Positions 35,612-45,467 of a stretch of DNA of 64,000 nt are shown here, in pieces (position 1 is the first letter of the stretch; each line of letters opens with the position of its first letter). The notes below the pieces were generated by a model. The model did no database searches and had not been told where the DNA came from. It saw only the letters and a program-made list of their open reading frames with translations. A program made the translations under genes and the position numbers. The DNA comes from Conoideocrella luteorostrata (taxonomy: Eukaryota; Ascomycota; Sordariomycetes; Hypocreales; Clavicipitaceae): NCBI GenBank assembly GCA_032433595.1, contig JASWJB010000169.1, forward strand, positions 27,653 through 91,652. The letters run 5' to 3'.

Positions 35612-36808
35612 CTACTCCAATGTGCTAACGTCAGTAAAGCTATCCTCAACTCTCCACATCAACCACATGAACAAACTACGATACGGCGCAAACTTTTCCG
35701 ATATCTCCAACATCTCTTTCTCCGACATGTACTTCCACTTTCCTCCTTTGGACTTCAACTTTGCCACATCCCTTCCCACAAAGGCGGCCATCCCTCTTTG
35801 AACACCCAAATCTCCCACAGAAAATACGTCCATTCGCTTCAGTCCAAAGCAGGCAAACATTTCGATAGACCATCTTCCCAGTCCCCGAACGGCAATCAAC
35901 TTCTCCACAAGTTCTTCGTAGGGAACCTCATGTAATATCTTGCCACTCAGCTCACCGCTGGTAAACTTTTCCGCGAGACCTTTGATATATTCCGCTTTGC
36001 GTTGTGATAGTCCCGCTGTTCGAAGCTTCTCAATTGTGCAGGGAGCAACTTCCGACGGATGGGGAAAACTAGGTCCATGATCTTGGTTATCGAACAAGGC
36101 AATGAACTTGGCCTTGATAGATTTAGCTGCTGCGCCAGAAACTTGCTGGGAAATTATGCCGCTTGCCAAACTCTCAAATGGGTCAATCTTCTCTGCGAGT
36201 CCCTCCGGCGAGAATACTTTGCAGTGGTTCTTCTCGACGAGGGGGCGCATCCGTTCATCTACCTCGATTAGATGCGCACATGCCGTGCTGAGTAAGTTTT
36301 CAGTGGTAATATTTTTGCCCGGTGCTTTTGATGGTGACTCGGGTTCGATATTCTTGGATGTTATGATTCTGGACGTTTCCGGAGATAGCAGCGTGGCATT
36401 CGTGCCCCTTGGATCGGCTAGCCTCGCGACCTTTGGATTTCGAGGTTTGGTTCCCTCTGCCGGTTCAGCAATAACTGTTGCGGCACTAGGAGTGGGAGTC
36501 AATGGAGGAGCTGCTTGAATATGCTGTGTTCGTCGCTTCGTAGGGGTTGTGGGGCGCTGAGATTTCGCTGTTGCTTTGGATGTTGAAGCTGGAACTGATG
36601 TCGATGCCTTTCGCTTTCGCTTGTTCTGAGTAGCAGCGCGGGGTGGTGTGCTTTCTGCTTGCGAGGGCTTGACATCTGCTTGAGAGTTGAGCTGTGAAGA
36701 ACGCCGTGTAGCAGCCATTGTTAAATTCACGGTGTTTGTAGGACGGTGAGTATTGTACGTCAGACGTGATCTGAAGATTCGGATGAGAGAAGGTAGGTTT
36801 GACTTCAT
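35612..36808 (-). CDS. mag1: DNA-3-methyladenine glycosylase (HhH-GPD, Mag1/AlkA type)
   Basis: A single exon of 398 residues. Residues about 31-170 are a basic, Ser/Thr/Pro-rich disordered leader (AATQNKRKRKAST). The catalytic part includes DPFESLASGIISQQVSGAAA, a helix-hairpin-helix AVRGLGRWSIEM and FSVGDLGVQRG, whose Asp is expected to be the catalytic residue. These enzymes cut alkylated bases such as 3-methyladenine from DNA to start base excision repair. The first ATG (36808) gives an Arg-rich, acid-free N-terminus (MKSNLPSLIRIFRSRL) that looks like a mitochondrial presequence. The second ATG (36718, MAATRRSSQ) would give a nuclear form, so two products from one gene are possible. Arrangement is divergent with SmF. 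Confidence 0.9.
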   Translation of the reverse strand: MKSNLPSLIRIFRSRLTYNTHRPTNTVNLTMAATRRSSQLNSQADVKPSQAESTPPRAATQNKRKRKASTSVPASTSKATAKSQRPTTPTKRRTQHIQAAPPLTPTPSAATVIAEPAEGTKPRNPKVARLADPRGTNATLLSPETSRIITSKNIEPESPSKAPGKNITTENLLSTACAHLIEVDERMRPLVEKNHCKVFSPEGLAEKIDPFESLASGIISQQVSGAAAKSIKAKFIALFDNQDHGPSFPHPSEVAPCTIEKLRTAGLSQRKAEYIKGLAEKFTSGELSGKILHEVPYEELVEKLIAVRGLGRWSIEMFACFGLKRMDVFSVGDLGVQRGMAAFVGRDVAKLKSKGGKWKYMSEKEMLEISEKFAPYRSLFMWLMWRVEDSFTDVSTLE

Positions 36809-37441
36809 CCGAATTATGATTTTTTTAGTGACAAGTCGATCGTGTTATTTGATAGCAGTCCCGTAGTAGTTTGATTGACGATGGGTAATAAGAAGAGCGG
36901 TTGGATTGGTATTGAGAGCTGTTATGACGTGAACGGTACTCGATCCTCCATGTGTACGCCGTAGTGCTGTCTGGGCACCCCTAACACCAAGTGCGCCCTT
37001 GCGTTCACCAGGGGCAGGGTGGGTGCTACTAAACCCATTCGAGACTGACGAGAGCCATCGAACAAAAGCTACTCCGTAAATGTGCTCCATTTACTCCGTA
37101 CTCCGTGCTGCAGTACAAACAAACACATCATCTGATGCTATTGAGATAACATAATTTTTTTTCTCGTACGGAGCAGCAGACAATGGTGATACTATGTATC
37201 CTTTTGAGTGTGATTTGCCACCGACAAAGAATTGAAAAATACGAAAGCCTGCACAGCAGAACGTGCTAGCAATAACAATCCGGCAGCAGTACAGGGTAGC
37301 CACTACCAACCGGAGAACAGCCGATGGCGGGTGTAAATTTCGCCCCCGGGGGCGAAATTTACTGCCTCTTAGTCAAAACCTCGTCTACGGTATTCAAACA
37401 TTCGGCGATTGCACCCACACACCAGCACACAGCCACACACG
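36809..37441. promoter_or_regulatory. Divergent promoter between the glycosylase and SmF genes
   Basis: These 633 bases separate two divergent start codons and hold both promoters. Exact dispersed-motif copies lie at 37070-37078 and 37092-37100, with partial ones just after and at 37167. A perfect 30-bp palindrome lies at 37333-37362, 79 bases before the SmF ATG. Confidence 0.65.
37333..37362. promoter_or_regulatory. Perfect 30-bp palindrome upstream of SmF
   Basis: The left arm GTAAATTTCGCCCCC is followed directly by its exact reverse complement with no spacer; the flanking bases do not pair. The core is GC-only (CGCCCCCGGGGGCG) and the edges AT-rich. It could be a dimeric transcription-factor site for one or both divergent genes, or a DNA hairpin site. 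TTTCGCC resembles part of E2F/MBF-type boxes, which is only a hint. Confidence 0.7.
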
Positions 37442-37767
37442 ATGAGTTTTGTACCTGTCAACCCGCGGCCAATGCTGCAAGATCTCGTCAACAAGCCCGT
37501 CTTCGTACGCTTGAAGTGGGGTCAGGTTGAATACAAAGGCACATTAGTGTCGGTCGACAGCTATATGAATTTGCAGCTGTCCGGGACCGAAGAGTATGTG
37601 TCTGACAAGCCGACTGGTCTTCTGGGACAAGTATTGATTAGGTATGTTGCTAGCTTGGGGCTGCAGAAGGCTGGATTGTCGCGATGCTAACACTTCTGAA
37701 TAGATGTAACAACGTTCTTTGGGTTCGCGGTGCGGAAGACGGCAAGGATGCTGCCATGTCGGGATAA
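37442..37767 (+). CDS. smf1: Small nuclear ribonucleoprotein SmF
   Basis: Two exons (37442-37641, 37704-37767) join within an Arg codon and give 87 residues. The Sm1 motif is visible in [29 protein letters not shown] and Sm2 in [19 protein letters not shown], both split here by the intron right after LIR. MNLQL and the RCNN RNA-contact loop are typical of SmF. SmF is one of seven Sm proteins that form the ring on U1, U2, U4 and U5 snRNA. The intron has a GTATGT donor, a GCTAAC branch site and a TAG acceptor. Gene length and termini match the family. Confidence 0.95.
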
Positions 37768-40439
37768 ATCGATTCTATTGAGGAGTAAGGCTTCGCGGAC
37801 AGATGGAGAATTTTGCGAGGGATCTTATCATTTGGCATCTTTTGACGCGAAGCGAGATTCGAAACGCTACATCCCGGTTTCATCTCCCTCCGACGATATC
37901 GTGCAAAGTCCGTGTATCATAGGCAACGACACATTGGACACGAGACGACCGAGAAGCCACTTGAGTTTCACAAAAGCCTCTGAATATGGCATTACAATTG
38001 AACCACTGAGCATCCTGATCATAGAAGGGCTTAACAACGCACATAAACAAGGAATATGGAGGATGGGAGAGTGCGAAGATGCTGGGAACAGTGAAGAAAA
38101 TATGCCGAGAAAGATGCAATTTAGCTTGAGAAAACCGGTATACTAACGGTTTTCGAAAACGAAAAATCGAAATGCTGTCATTTTACTGTCGTTTGCTATT
38201 ATTTACTTGGGCTCAAGTCAGTTCTACTAGAGAGGCCACGCCTGCCTATTTGTCGGGATTGATGCAATTAGGAATCACCGGCAGGGGTAATGGGAGTAAT
38301 GATACCCATGCACAAATTGGAGTTTGTGTACATGTGGGTAGCGACCAAGAGAGCTCGAGAATAATACCGTGAACTATACTAAGGGGTCGAACTAGAATCT
38401 GTGTCATCTCTGCTGTGAAATTACCTCCCAAGATTTATCGCTTGCTATTGCTAGACTTTTTCCTTTGGCCAACTTGCTTTTTTGATTTGAGTAGTCTAGA
38501 TTATAGGATGCTGGATTGTCTGGGCAGACGGCGTTGCCAAATTTGAAAGCATCTTTGTCACACAAAAAATGGCGTAGCCAGAGGTCACTTTTCATGTATA
38601 GTTCTGACCCATAAATAGGCTCATATTCTCCTGCGACAATCTTTGAGCAAGGCGGTCATGTCGGAACATGTTGCAATGATCGATCCAACAGAAGTTAGCT
38701 ATAGCAAAGACATCTCTTTCACCCCAGCCGAGTCAGTCCAGCCAGCAAATCCATATTTAATGTGGAACGAATGCACAGTGCAACGCCTCAGCTTCTTCAC
38801 AAAGACCATATTTCATGCAGGAATAAGGGGTCCCGACATAAACAATTTGAAGCAATTATGCTTTCGATTGTCAGGGAAAGCGGAGCTTTGCCTGAGATTT
38901 GCGATTACGCAAGACGAGGGACAGAGCAGAAGCGTAGCTTCCCGCTTTGCATCTTTAATAAGCTGGCACCTGTGGGATCTAGTATTTTCCGCCTCTCTCT
39001 AATTAGTTTAGCAATTAGTTAATGAAATTCGTAATATACTATGATGTATCACAAGGCGCAGATATGGTATTAAGGAACCCTAAGATACAGAAGCCCGCCG
39101 CAGGCGGCCTCCGGAAAAGTCACATAAGATAATAGTAAAATTATCAGCAGCAGCAGCAGCAGCAACAACAACATGGTCAACGGATCCGAAGCTTTCCCTG
39201 CGCCTAGGGGTTCGATATATTCCGCTGCATCAGGGTCTCGTATTTCTTTATGATGCACTCCGTACTAGCAATAGCCTTCTGCTCTCTGTACTACTTTGTA
39301 ACCCTTGAGGGCAATCTACTAGAGGTCTAAGTTCTATGTTTCTTAGGGAGGGTTGTGCGCTGAATGAGTGAGCAAGATCTAGTGGCTTCATGCCCCCGCT
39401 GAGAGACTCAACACCATGACAGCCAGCCACGGAAAGGACACTTGGATTCTCGGGCAATACGGGAATGTGGATGAAGCTTACTGCGTGGCAAAGTTCTGTG
39501 CTCTGCTCGCTATGTTTCGACTCAAGTAGTACATACTGGGCTGGTGCGCTTTTAAGCCCTATCCCAGTCATATTGGCGTGTACTCCGCTAGTATCTGAGA
39601 GTGCGAACTAGGTAACTATACGAGTTAAGCTTTTTGTCCGACCAAATGGGTCTGGTCGACTTTTTGCCGTCTGGCAGCATGGAGTGCAAGACGCGATGAT
39701 GCAGGCAACTGTGCAGGGAAAGGAGCTAGTAACTTACAATAGCCCAAGACCCCCAGAGAGAGGGTCAGAGAGGGTTCGCAGCAAACCGACATGGAGCCAC
39801 AGGCAGCGAATAGCACTCGAGCTCTCCGGTAATAATAGCATCATGTGTCCCGTAGCACAAACCGAGCGCCATCCAAGGCTAAGCTTCGTAGCGAGCCACC
39901 AGCCAGCTACATACGCTACATACAGTAGCCATGCATGCACTGCCTACTACTCCCATGCGCGCGCCCGAGGCGGCCAATTCCACTACTGAACTCCCCACCC
40001 GCGTTGAAATCTTGTGTTGGCTCGACGCCGCGAGCACTTAGAGAACTGAGCACTTTAGTTTTCTTACTCACTCATCGCTCGTTTTCCCTCCTAATCCCAA
40101 CGATCAAAATTTGTCCGTCATCATTGCAACCTGCCGGCTTTACTGTCTGCTACTGGCACTGCGTTGATTTTTGCGACCGTTGAGCTTGGTCGCAGCTACC
40201 TTGTATTTTGTTCTTTCTCCTCTGGCTTTCTTTTCCCCTTTGACACCATCGCTCGCTTCTGCCACTTGTACTTTGCCCTCAAACACGCCTTCGTTACCTG
40301 CAACCCCTGGCTTGCACGACCCCAAGAAGCCGGTAGCCTGGGACCGGCAATAACGACGCCGACGATATCAACACCACAAAACGAGACTTCGACCGACCTT
40401 TACTGTAGTCGTGGCGTGCAGCCGTGACACTCGCCCAGA
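37768..40439. other. Intergenic region between SmF and the Anp1-like gene
   Basis: These 2.7 kb hold the SmF 3' UTR and the promoter of the next gene. Protein-like but unrecognised open stretches on the minus strand (38404-38595, with LWLRHFLCDKDAFKFG) and plus strand (38643-39022) might be gene relics. A CAG/CAA run lies at 39145-39173. The last 400 bases before 40440 are strongly C/T-rich, as in fungal promoters. Confidence 0.5.
39145..39173. repeat. CAG/CAA trinucleotide run
   Basis: Seven CAG units followed by CAA units, outside any supported gene. On the minus strand it gives the leucine run of a short spurious frame. Confidence 0.85.
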
Positions 40440-41991
40440 ATGCTTCTTCCCAAGGGTGGCTTGAATTGGAAAGCCGCCAGAGCCCAGTTGCCACCGACTC
40501 GTGTCGTATGGAATTTTGTCACACGGACGCGTTTCTTGCTTCTTGTTGCAATTACTGGTATCACTGTATTGCTATGGCGCGGTATTAGTAGCTCGGCGTC
40601 AGAAATGCAGAGGTAGGCGGAGCTGGATGGAGATCATTTACCTAATGTGCCATTTCCTCCTTTTCAATGAGGGGTGATGTGACTGACATATTATCACCAT
40701 ATAGCTTTTATTGCTGGGGTCCGTCAAAGCCGCCGATAGACATGTCGCCAAAGGAATACGCCAGGTGGAATGCGCACATGCAAACTCCAGTCGTCTTTAA
40801 TCACCACGCTCCACTAAAGGTCGACTCTCCGACGATACAGAATGTCGATCTCAACCCCATCAAGTCGACTCGCAAGGCTGTTGCCAACGAGGAAAGAATC
40901 CTTCTCCTCACGCCTCTCAAAGATGCTGCTGCTCACATTTCCAAGTACTTCGAGCTTCTTGCCGAGCTTTCCTACCCTCACCACCTGATTGATCTCGGAT
41001 TCCTCGTCTCTGATTCCAAGGACGATACTCTTGCCGTGCTCGCTTCCGAACTGGACCGCATTCAAAAGCGACCTGATAAGATCCCATTCCGAAGTGCCAC
41101 GGTTGTTCAGAAGGACTTTGATTTCCATCTCAGCCAGGATGTTGAATTCAGACACTCCTTTGAGGCTCAGGGGCCTCGCAGAAAGGCCATGGGTAAAGCC
41201 AGAAACTATCTGCTCGCTACGGCTTTGAAACCAGAGCATTCTTGGGTTTACTGGCGTGATGTCGACATTGCGAACAGTCCCGCGCAAATTCTTGAGGATT
41301 TCATAGCACATGACAAGGATGTTTTAGTTCCAAGTAAGACTTGCAGAATTGTGGTTGATAGCAACTCTCAGCAGCTAACGTATAACCCCAAGATATCTGG
41401 TTCCACCGATACGAAAACGGTGTCGATATTGAAGGTCGATGTGAGTATAGCAAGCTTTATAATTGATGCGACATGATAAATGCTGACAGACATCAGTTGA
41501 CTACAACTCTTGGGTCGAGTCGGATAAGGGCCGCCGGTTAGCTGATAGTTTGGATAAAGATGTCGTTCTTGCGGAAGGTAAATTGCGCCTCGTTCCATCA
41601 ACCGTCGCATAGTTCTAATGCCCAATCTTTTTGTCTTTACAGGATACAAGCAATATGTTACCGGCCGAACGTACATGGCTACGATGGGCGACTGGAGAGA
41701 AAACAAGGATGAAGAGATGGAACTCGACGGCATAGGTGGTGTAAACATCCTGGTCAAGGCTGACGTCCACCGATCTGGTAAGTCTCATGTGTTCAATTGT
41801 TCACGAAATGGACATCGACAACGACTAATTCATTGTGTGAAGGCATCAACTTCCCATGCTATGCGTTCGAGAATCAAGCCGAAACTGAAGGTTTCGCTAA
41901 GATGGCGAAGCGAGCCGGTTACCAAGTCATCGGTCTTCCCAACTATGTTGTGTGGCACGTCGATACCGCTGAGAAGAAGGGTAATCTATAA
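40440..41991 (+). CDS. anp1: Mannan polymerase II subunit, Anp1/Mnn9/Van1 family
   Basis: Six exons (40440-40612, 40705-41333, 41393-41440, 41497-41577, 41643-41777, 41843-41991) join in phase to 404 residues. The N-terminus is a type II anchor: a short basic cytoplasmic tail (WNFVTRTR) then the membrane helix FLLLVAITGITVLLW. The lumenal domain has ILLLTPLKDAA, a DxD-type metal site in YWRDVDIANSP, NIWFHRYENG, GYKQYVTGRTYMATMGDWRE and INFPCYAFENQAETEGFAKM, all hallmarks of the family (GT62). Anp1 works in the cis-Golgi with Mnn9 and others to extend the alpha-1,6-mannan backbone of N-glycans. SPKEYARWNAHMQTP supports Anp1 more than Mnn9 or Van1. It may act on wall mannoproteins such as ECM33. 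Confidence 0.92.
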
Positions 41992-43167
41992 TTCTACAAG
42001 TCATCTGCCCGTGGATAACTTGCAATCCATTCGCAACAATAACCACGATTACTACTTTTATTACCACAATACGATTCACATGTTTGATACTTCGCCCGGA
42101 CTGGTCCGAAATTTCTCTCTAACTGCTTAATGGCCGAGAGACAAAATTCTTGTATGAGCGTTCATGATACTATTCTATAACTTTTCGGGGCATACGCTGG
42201 CTTGGCTGTAAGAATTGGACCGGACGCCTCTATTGTTTCCGCGTTCATGGTGGTTTGCCAACGAGAATTACTTCTTTTTCTCATGTCGCAATCGCAAGAG
42301 CTGCTTGGACCTAACGAACAATGAATGGGATGAATAGTACTGTAATATGGATTGGATGACAATGACCATCACTAATTCCCACGACAACTAGATGCCAACA
42401 TTTTTCATCTTTTGCGTATTGCGTTTTGGTTTTTTCGTGTTCTTGGCCGGTTATTCCACTGGCAATTCAAGGATATTACTTTTTTTTGGGGGGGGAAGGG
42501 GGGGATGTGACCGGGTACTGTAAAGCAATGGCGGGCGGGCTTAACTATAATAGACACAAAAATTCCTTCATATACATATTCGAACCTACTTATGCATACG
42601 TATCAATGGGCAGCGATCTACTCCGTATTCCGTACCACTTTCGGCATGTCCGCCTGAGAGAAGTATACCGTCACATGACGGGACGGGTGAAGCTCGGCTA
42701 AACCACAGGGGATGTTGCTGGGTAGAGTGCCGTCATCCCCGAATGCCAAGCGGAAGCAAGGCCCATCAATGTGGTTTTGTTGCCTGCAGCCTAGGTAGTC
42801 TTGATCTACTCAACATCCTACGACCTCGCGACCATAATTTCCTCGAAGCAGAGGGTGCTGACGTAGATTCCCCTTAAGACATCTATTCATCTGGCTTGCT
42901 CTCTGCCATAATATCACGCTTCCATACCGTTTAATGTGGTGTACCTGACTTGACTCACCTGATACTTTAGGCGATCAAGACCCCACTATACCTCGACGCA
43001 ACTCTTATCCACGCGGCGACCGTCCAAGTTCGCCCATAAATACATTACAACAGGGCATCTCTGTCGGTCGATAAGTGCATATAGGCGACTTCATCTACAA
43101 CCCTCGAAACCTATCTATACGAATACAAGTCTCCTGTGTTAGTCACCATTGCCAGCCGCTATTCAAG
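41992..43167. other. Intergenic region between Anp1-like and Snf7 genes
   Basis: No gene is supported. It holds a T-run joined to a G-rich run at 42480-42505, an exact dispersed motif at 42619-42627 and, just before 43168, the Snf7 promoter and leader. Confidence 0.6.
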
Positions 43168-44081
43168 ATGTGGAGCTGGTTTGGCGGCGGTTCTGCCCAA
43201 GCCCGCAAAGATTCACCCAAGAATGCCATCCTCAACCTGCGCTCGCAGCTTGATATGCTGCAGAAGCGAGAGAAGCACTTGCAGAACCAAATAGAGGAAC
43301 AACTTAATGTCGCGCGAAAGAATGCAACCACAAACAAGAACGGTAAGGATACGGATACCCCCTATCACCATCACAACCGCCTGTTTACGGCCACAATGAG
43401 GGGCACAGCATTGAAACCGAGACTGACGAATCTGGCCAACTAGTTGCCAAAGCTGCACTGCGGCGAAAAAAGGCAAACGAACACACACTAGAGCAGACGA
43501 TGGCACAAATAACAACTCTCGACACGCAGATCAGCTCGATCGAGTCGGCCAACATCAACCATGAGACGTTGCTAGCGATGCAGCAGGCCGGTAAGGCCAT
43601 GAAACAGATTCACGGCAAGCTGACACCGGAGAAGGTGGACGAGACAATGTGAGTGCAACGATAGAGCTGGGAAAGAACCGGAAATTAGTGGGGTGCTAAT
43701 CTGTGAAACCTCTTAGGGACGAACTCCGAGAACAAAATGCGCTCAGCGAGGAAATTGTCAACGCTATCACAACAAATCCTATCGGCGAAGTCATCGACGA
43801 CGAAGACCTGGAGGCAGAGCTAGATGAGATTCAGCAGGAGAAGTTGGACGAGGATATCCTCAAGACGGGCAGTGTACCCGTGGCCGATATTGTACACCGT
43901 ATGCCGTCGGTGGCCAACCAAGAACGTAAGTGCGAATTTAATGATTATGGGATTCGTTTTATACAGGAGCTGCCAATATGCTGACTGAGGGTCAACAGCC
44001 GTGTCAAACAGGGGTCAAGCCAACCAAGAGGACGACGAAGAAGCCGAGCTCAGGAAACTCCAAGCGGAAATGGCTATGTAA
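43168..44081 (+). CDS. snf7: ESCRT-III subunit Snf7 (Vps32/CHMP4)
   Basis: Four exons (43168-43342, 43444-43648, 43717-43925, 43999-44081) join in phase to 223 residues. MWSWFGGGSAQARKDSPKNA is the conserved N-terminal membrane-inserting start. Helices 1-2 follow (LNLRSQLDMLQKREKHLQNQ, AKAALRRKKANEHTLEQ), with the basic hairpin, then the helix with ANINHETLLAMQQAGKAMK. The C-terminal acidic half has DDEDLEAELDEI and ends AELRKLQAEMAM, the Vps4- and Bro1-binding tail region. Snf7 polymerises into filaments on endosomes to bud cargo vesicles inward; in fungi it also supports PalC/Rim20-dependent pH signalling. All features match the family and no residues are missing. Confidence 0.95.
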
Positions 44082-45467
44082 GAAGGAGAGAAGCTCCCGA
44101 ATATGTCCAAGAGTGCGGAAGTGATTACTGCATAGCATACGTTTGAGCGGCCAGGGCATACAATGAACGGGGTCTGTCGTATGTCCCTGCTCGCGGATGG
44201 GGTGTTTGTCCGGCGTTGGCGTCTGTGAGGCTCGTTGGGTGTTTTTTCCCCTTTGCGTGAGGTGACAATGACAGTTGGTGTATTGGAGAAAGACAAGTAA
44301 ACTACCACTCTTGACTTTGGTTCTTTAGCATATCAGCTTTTTGTGGGCGTGATCTTTGACGTTGAAATAGACACAATTTACGACAGTCGCACGTAAGACA
44401 GGGAATGCAACTATCACGTGGTGTTTGACTAATACTTAGTTACGGTGCAGACATTCAGCAAGCAGCAACAACAGCAACAACCTGCTTCTCGTCAAGCCAG
44501 ACCCCGTCAGACCCCGTCAGACCTCGCTAGACCCCGTAGCCCGTTACACTTCTGAACACATCCAACAGCACACTCGGCCCAACAGATATCGCGCTAAAAT
44601 ATGCCAGAAGAAGCGAATACAATATGCCGACGATGCAGCAATCGATCCTCGTTGGTTCTTCCTTGCTCTCTCTTGCACGTCGCCTGCCTCAGTGTACGGC
44701 ACGTGATGCGTTTCGTTTGGACGACAACAGCGCAGTGGGGAGGTTTGGGGTTGCATTCAGAGCCTATCTGCCAGGGCCGGGGTCTAGTCTGGGTTGGGCT
44801 GGGGCTGCGCGCTTGCACGAGCGGGCGGCTACACCAGACCACACAGACCACACCAGACCACCGCAGCCACTCAACTTGCATTGAAGCGCTGGGCGATGCA
44901 ACACTAACAGCATCTATTGGGTGAGATGGCTTTGGCGCCACGACGATGCCGGACGGTGCAGGACGGAGTTGCTGAGAGTTTCGCGACATGGATACGCCCA
45001 TGACGCAGATGTCGTGATGTGACGATACAATGGCCGGCGCCTATGCGAATGCGAAGCAGTCTGGGGGCCGCAGCGTGGCCCAGGAGCAGGATGAGAGATG
45101 CATTATCGCCGGACATCCCATTTCTACTTTGTTTTCCCTTCATCCTTATTGTTTCGTGGAATCAAGCGTACTGCTGTATTTTCCTTTGTGCTGTATTTCC
45201 TTTTCGTCGTATTGTCTCTGTTTCTGTCCGTTCTTGTGCGGGTTTCGTTTCTACCAAATTTTTTAGATATTTTACGGATTCTGTGCTGATACATGGTTAT
45301 GGAGAATGGGATGCTGGTCGTCTCTATATCGGATCTTTAGACGATTCTTTTAGGTGAGTGACACGCCATGCCGAACTCTGCCGAGACATGTGTGTTTCCA
45401 AGACCAGCACCAGCCAGCTATTGGGGACAATATGAACTGATAGAACGAACACAAAAGATAACATAGA
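44082..45467. other. Intergenic region between Snf7 and the one-pass membrane protein gene
   Basis: No gene is supported. A degenerate decamer array (AGACCCCGTC-like, four units) lies at 44499-44538, and a CCAGACCACA-type array near 44832-44865. The last 330 bases before the next ATG are C/T-rich, as in a fungal promoter. Confidence 0.6.

Noticed and set aside
37730..38146. 138-codon plus-strand frame after SmF
   Set aside because: It overlaps the end of SmF in another frame and the remainder is best explained as its 3' UTR.
38404..39022. Short protein-like frames on both strands
   Set aside because: They could be relics of a gene, but pieces cannot be joined into one model and I recognise no family; left as an intergenic remark.
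39070..39258. Minus-strand frame with a run of leucines that looks like a membrane helix
   Set aside because: The leucine run is the CAG/CAA repeat read backwards; no gene context.
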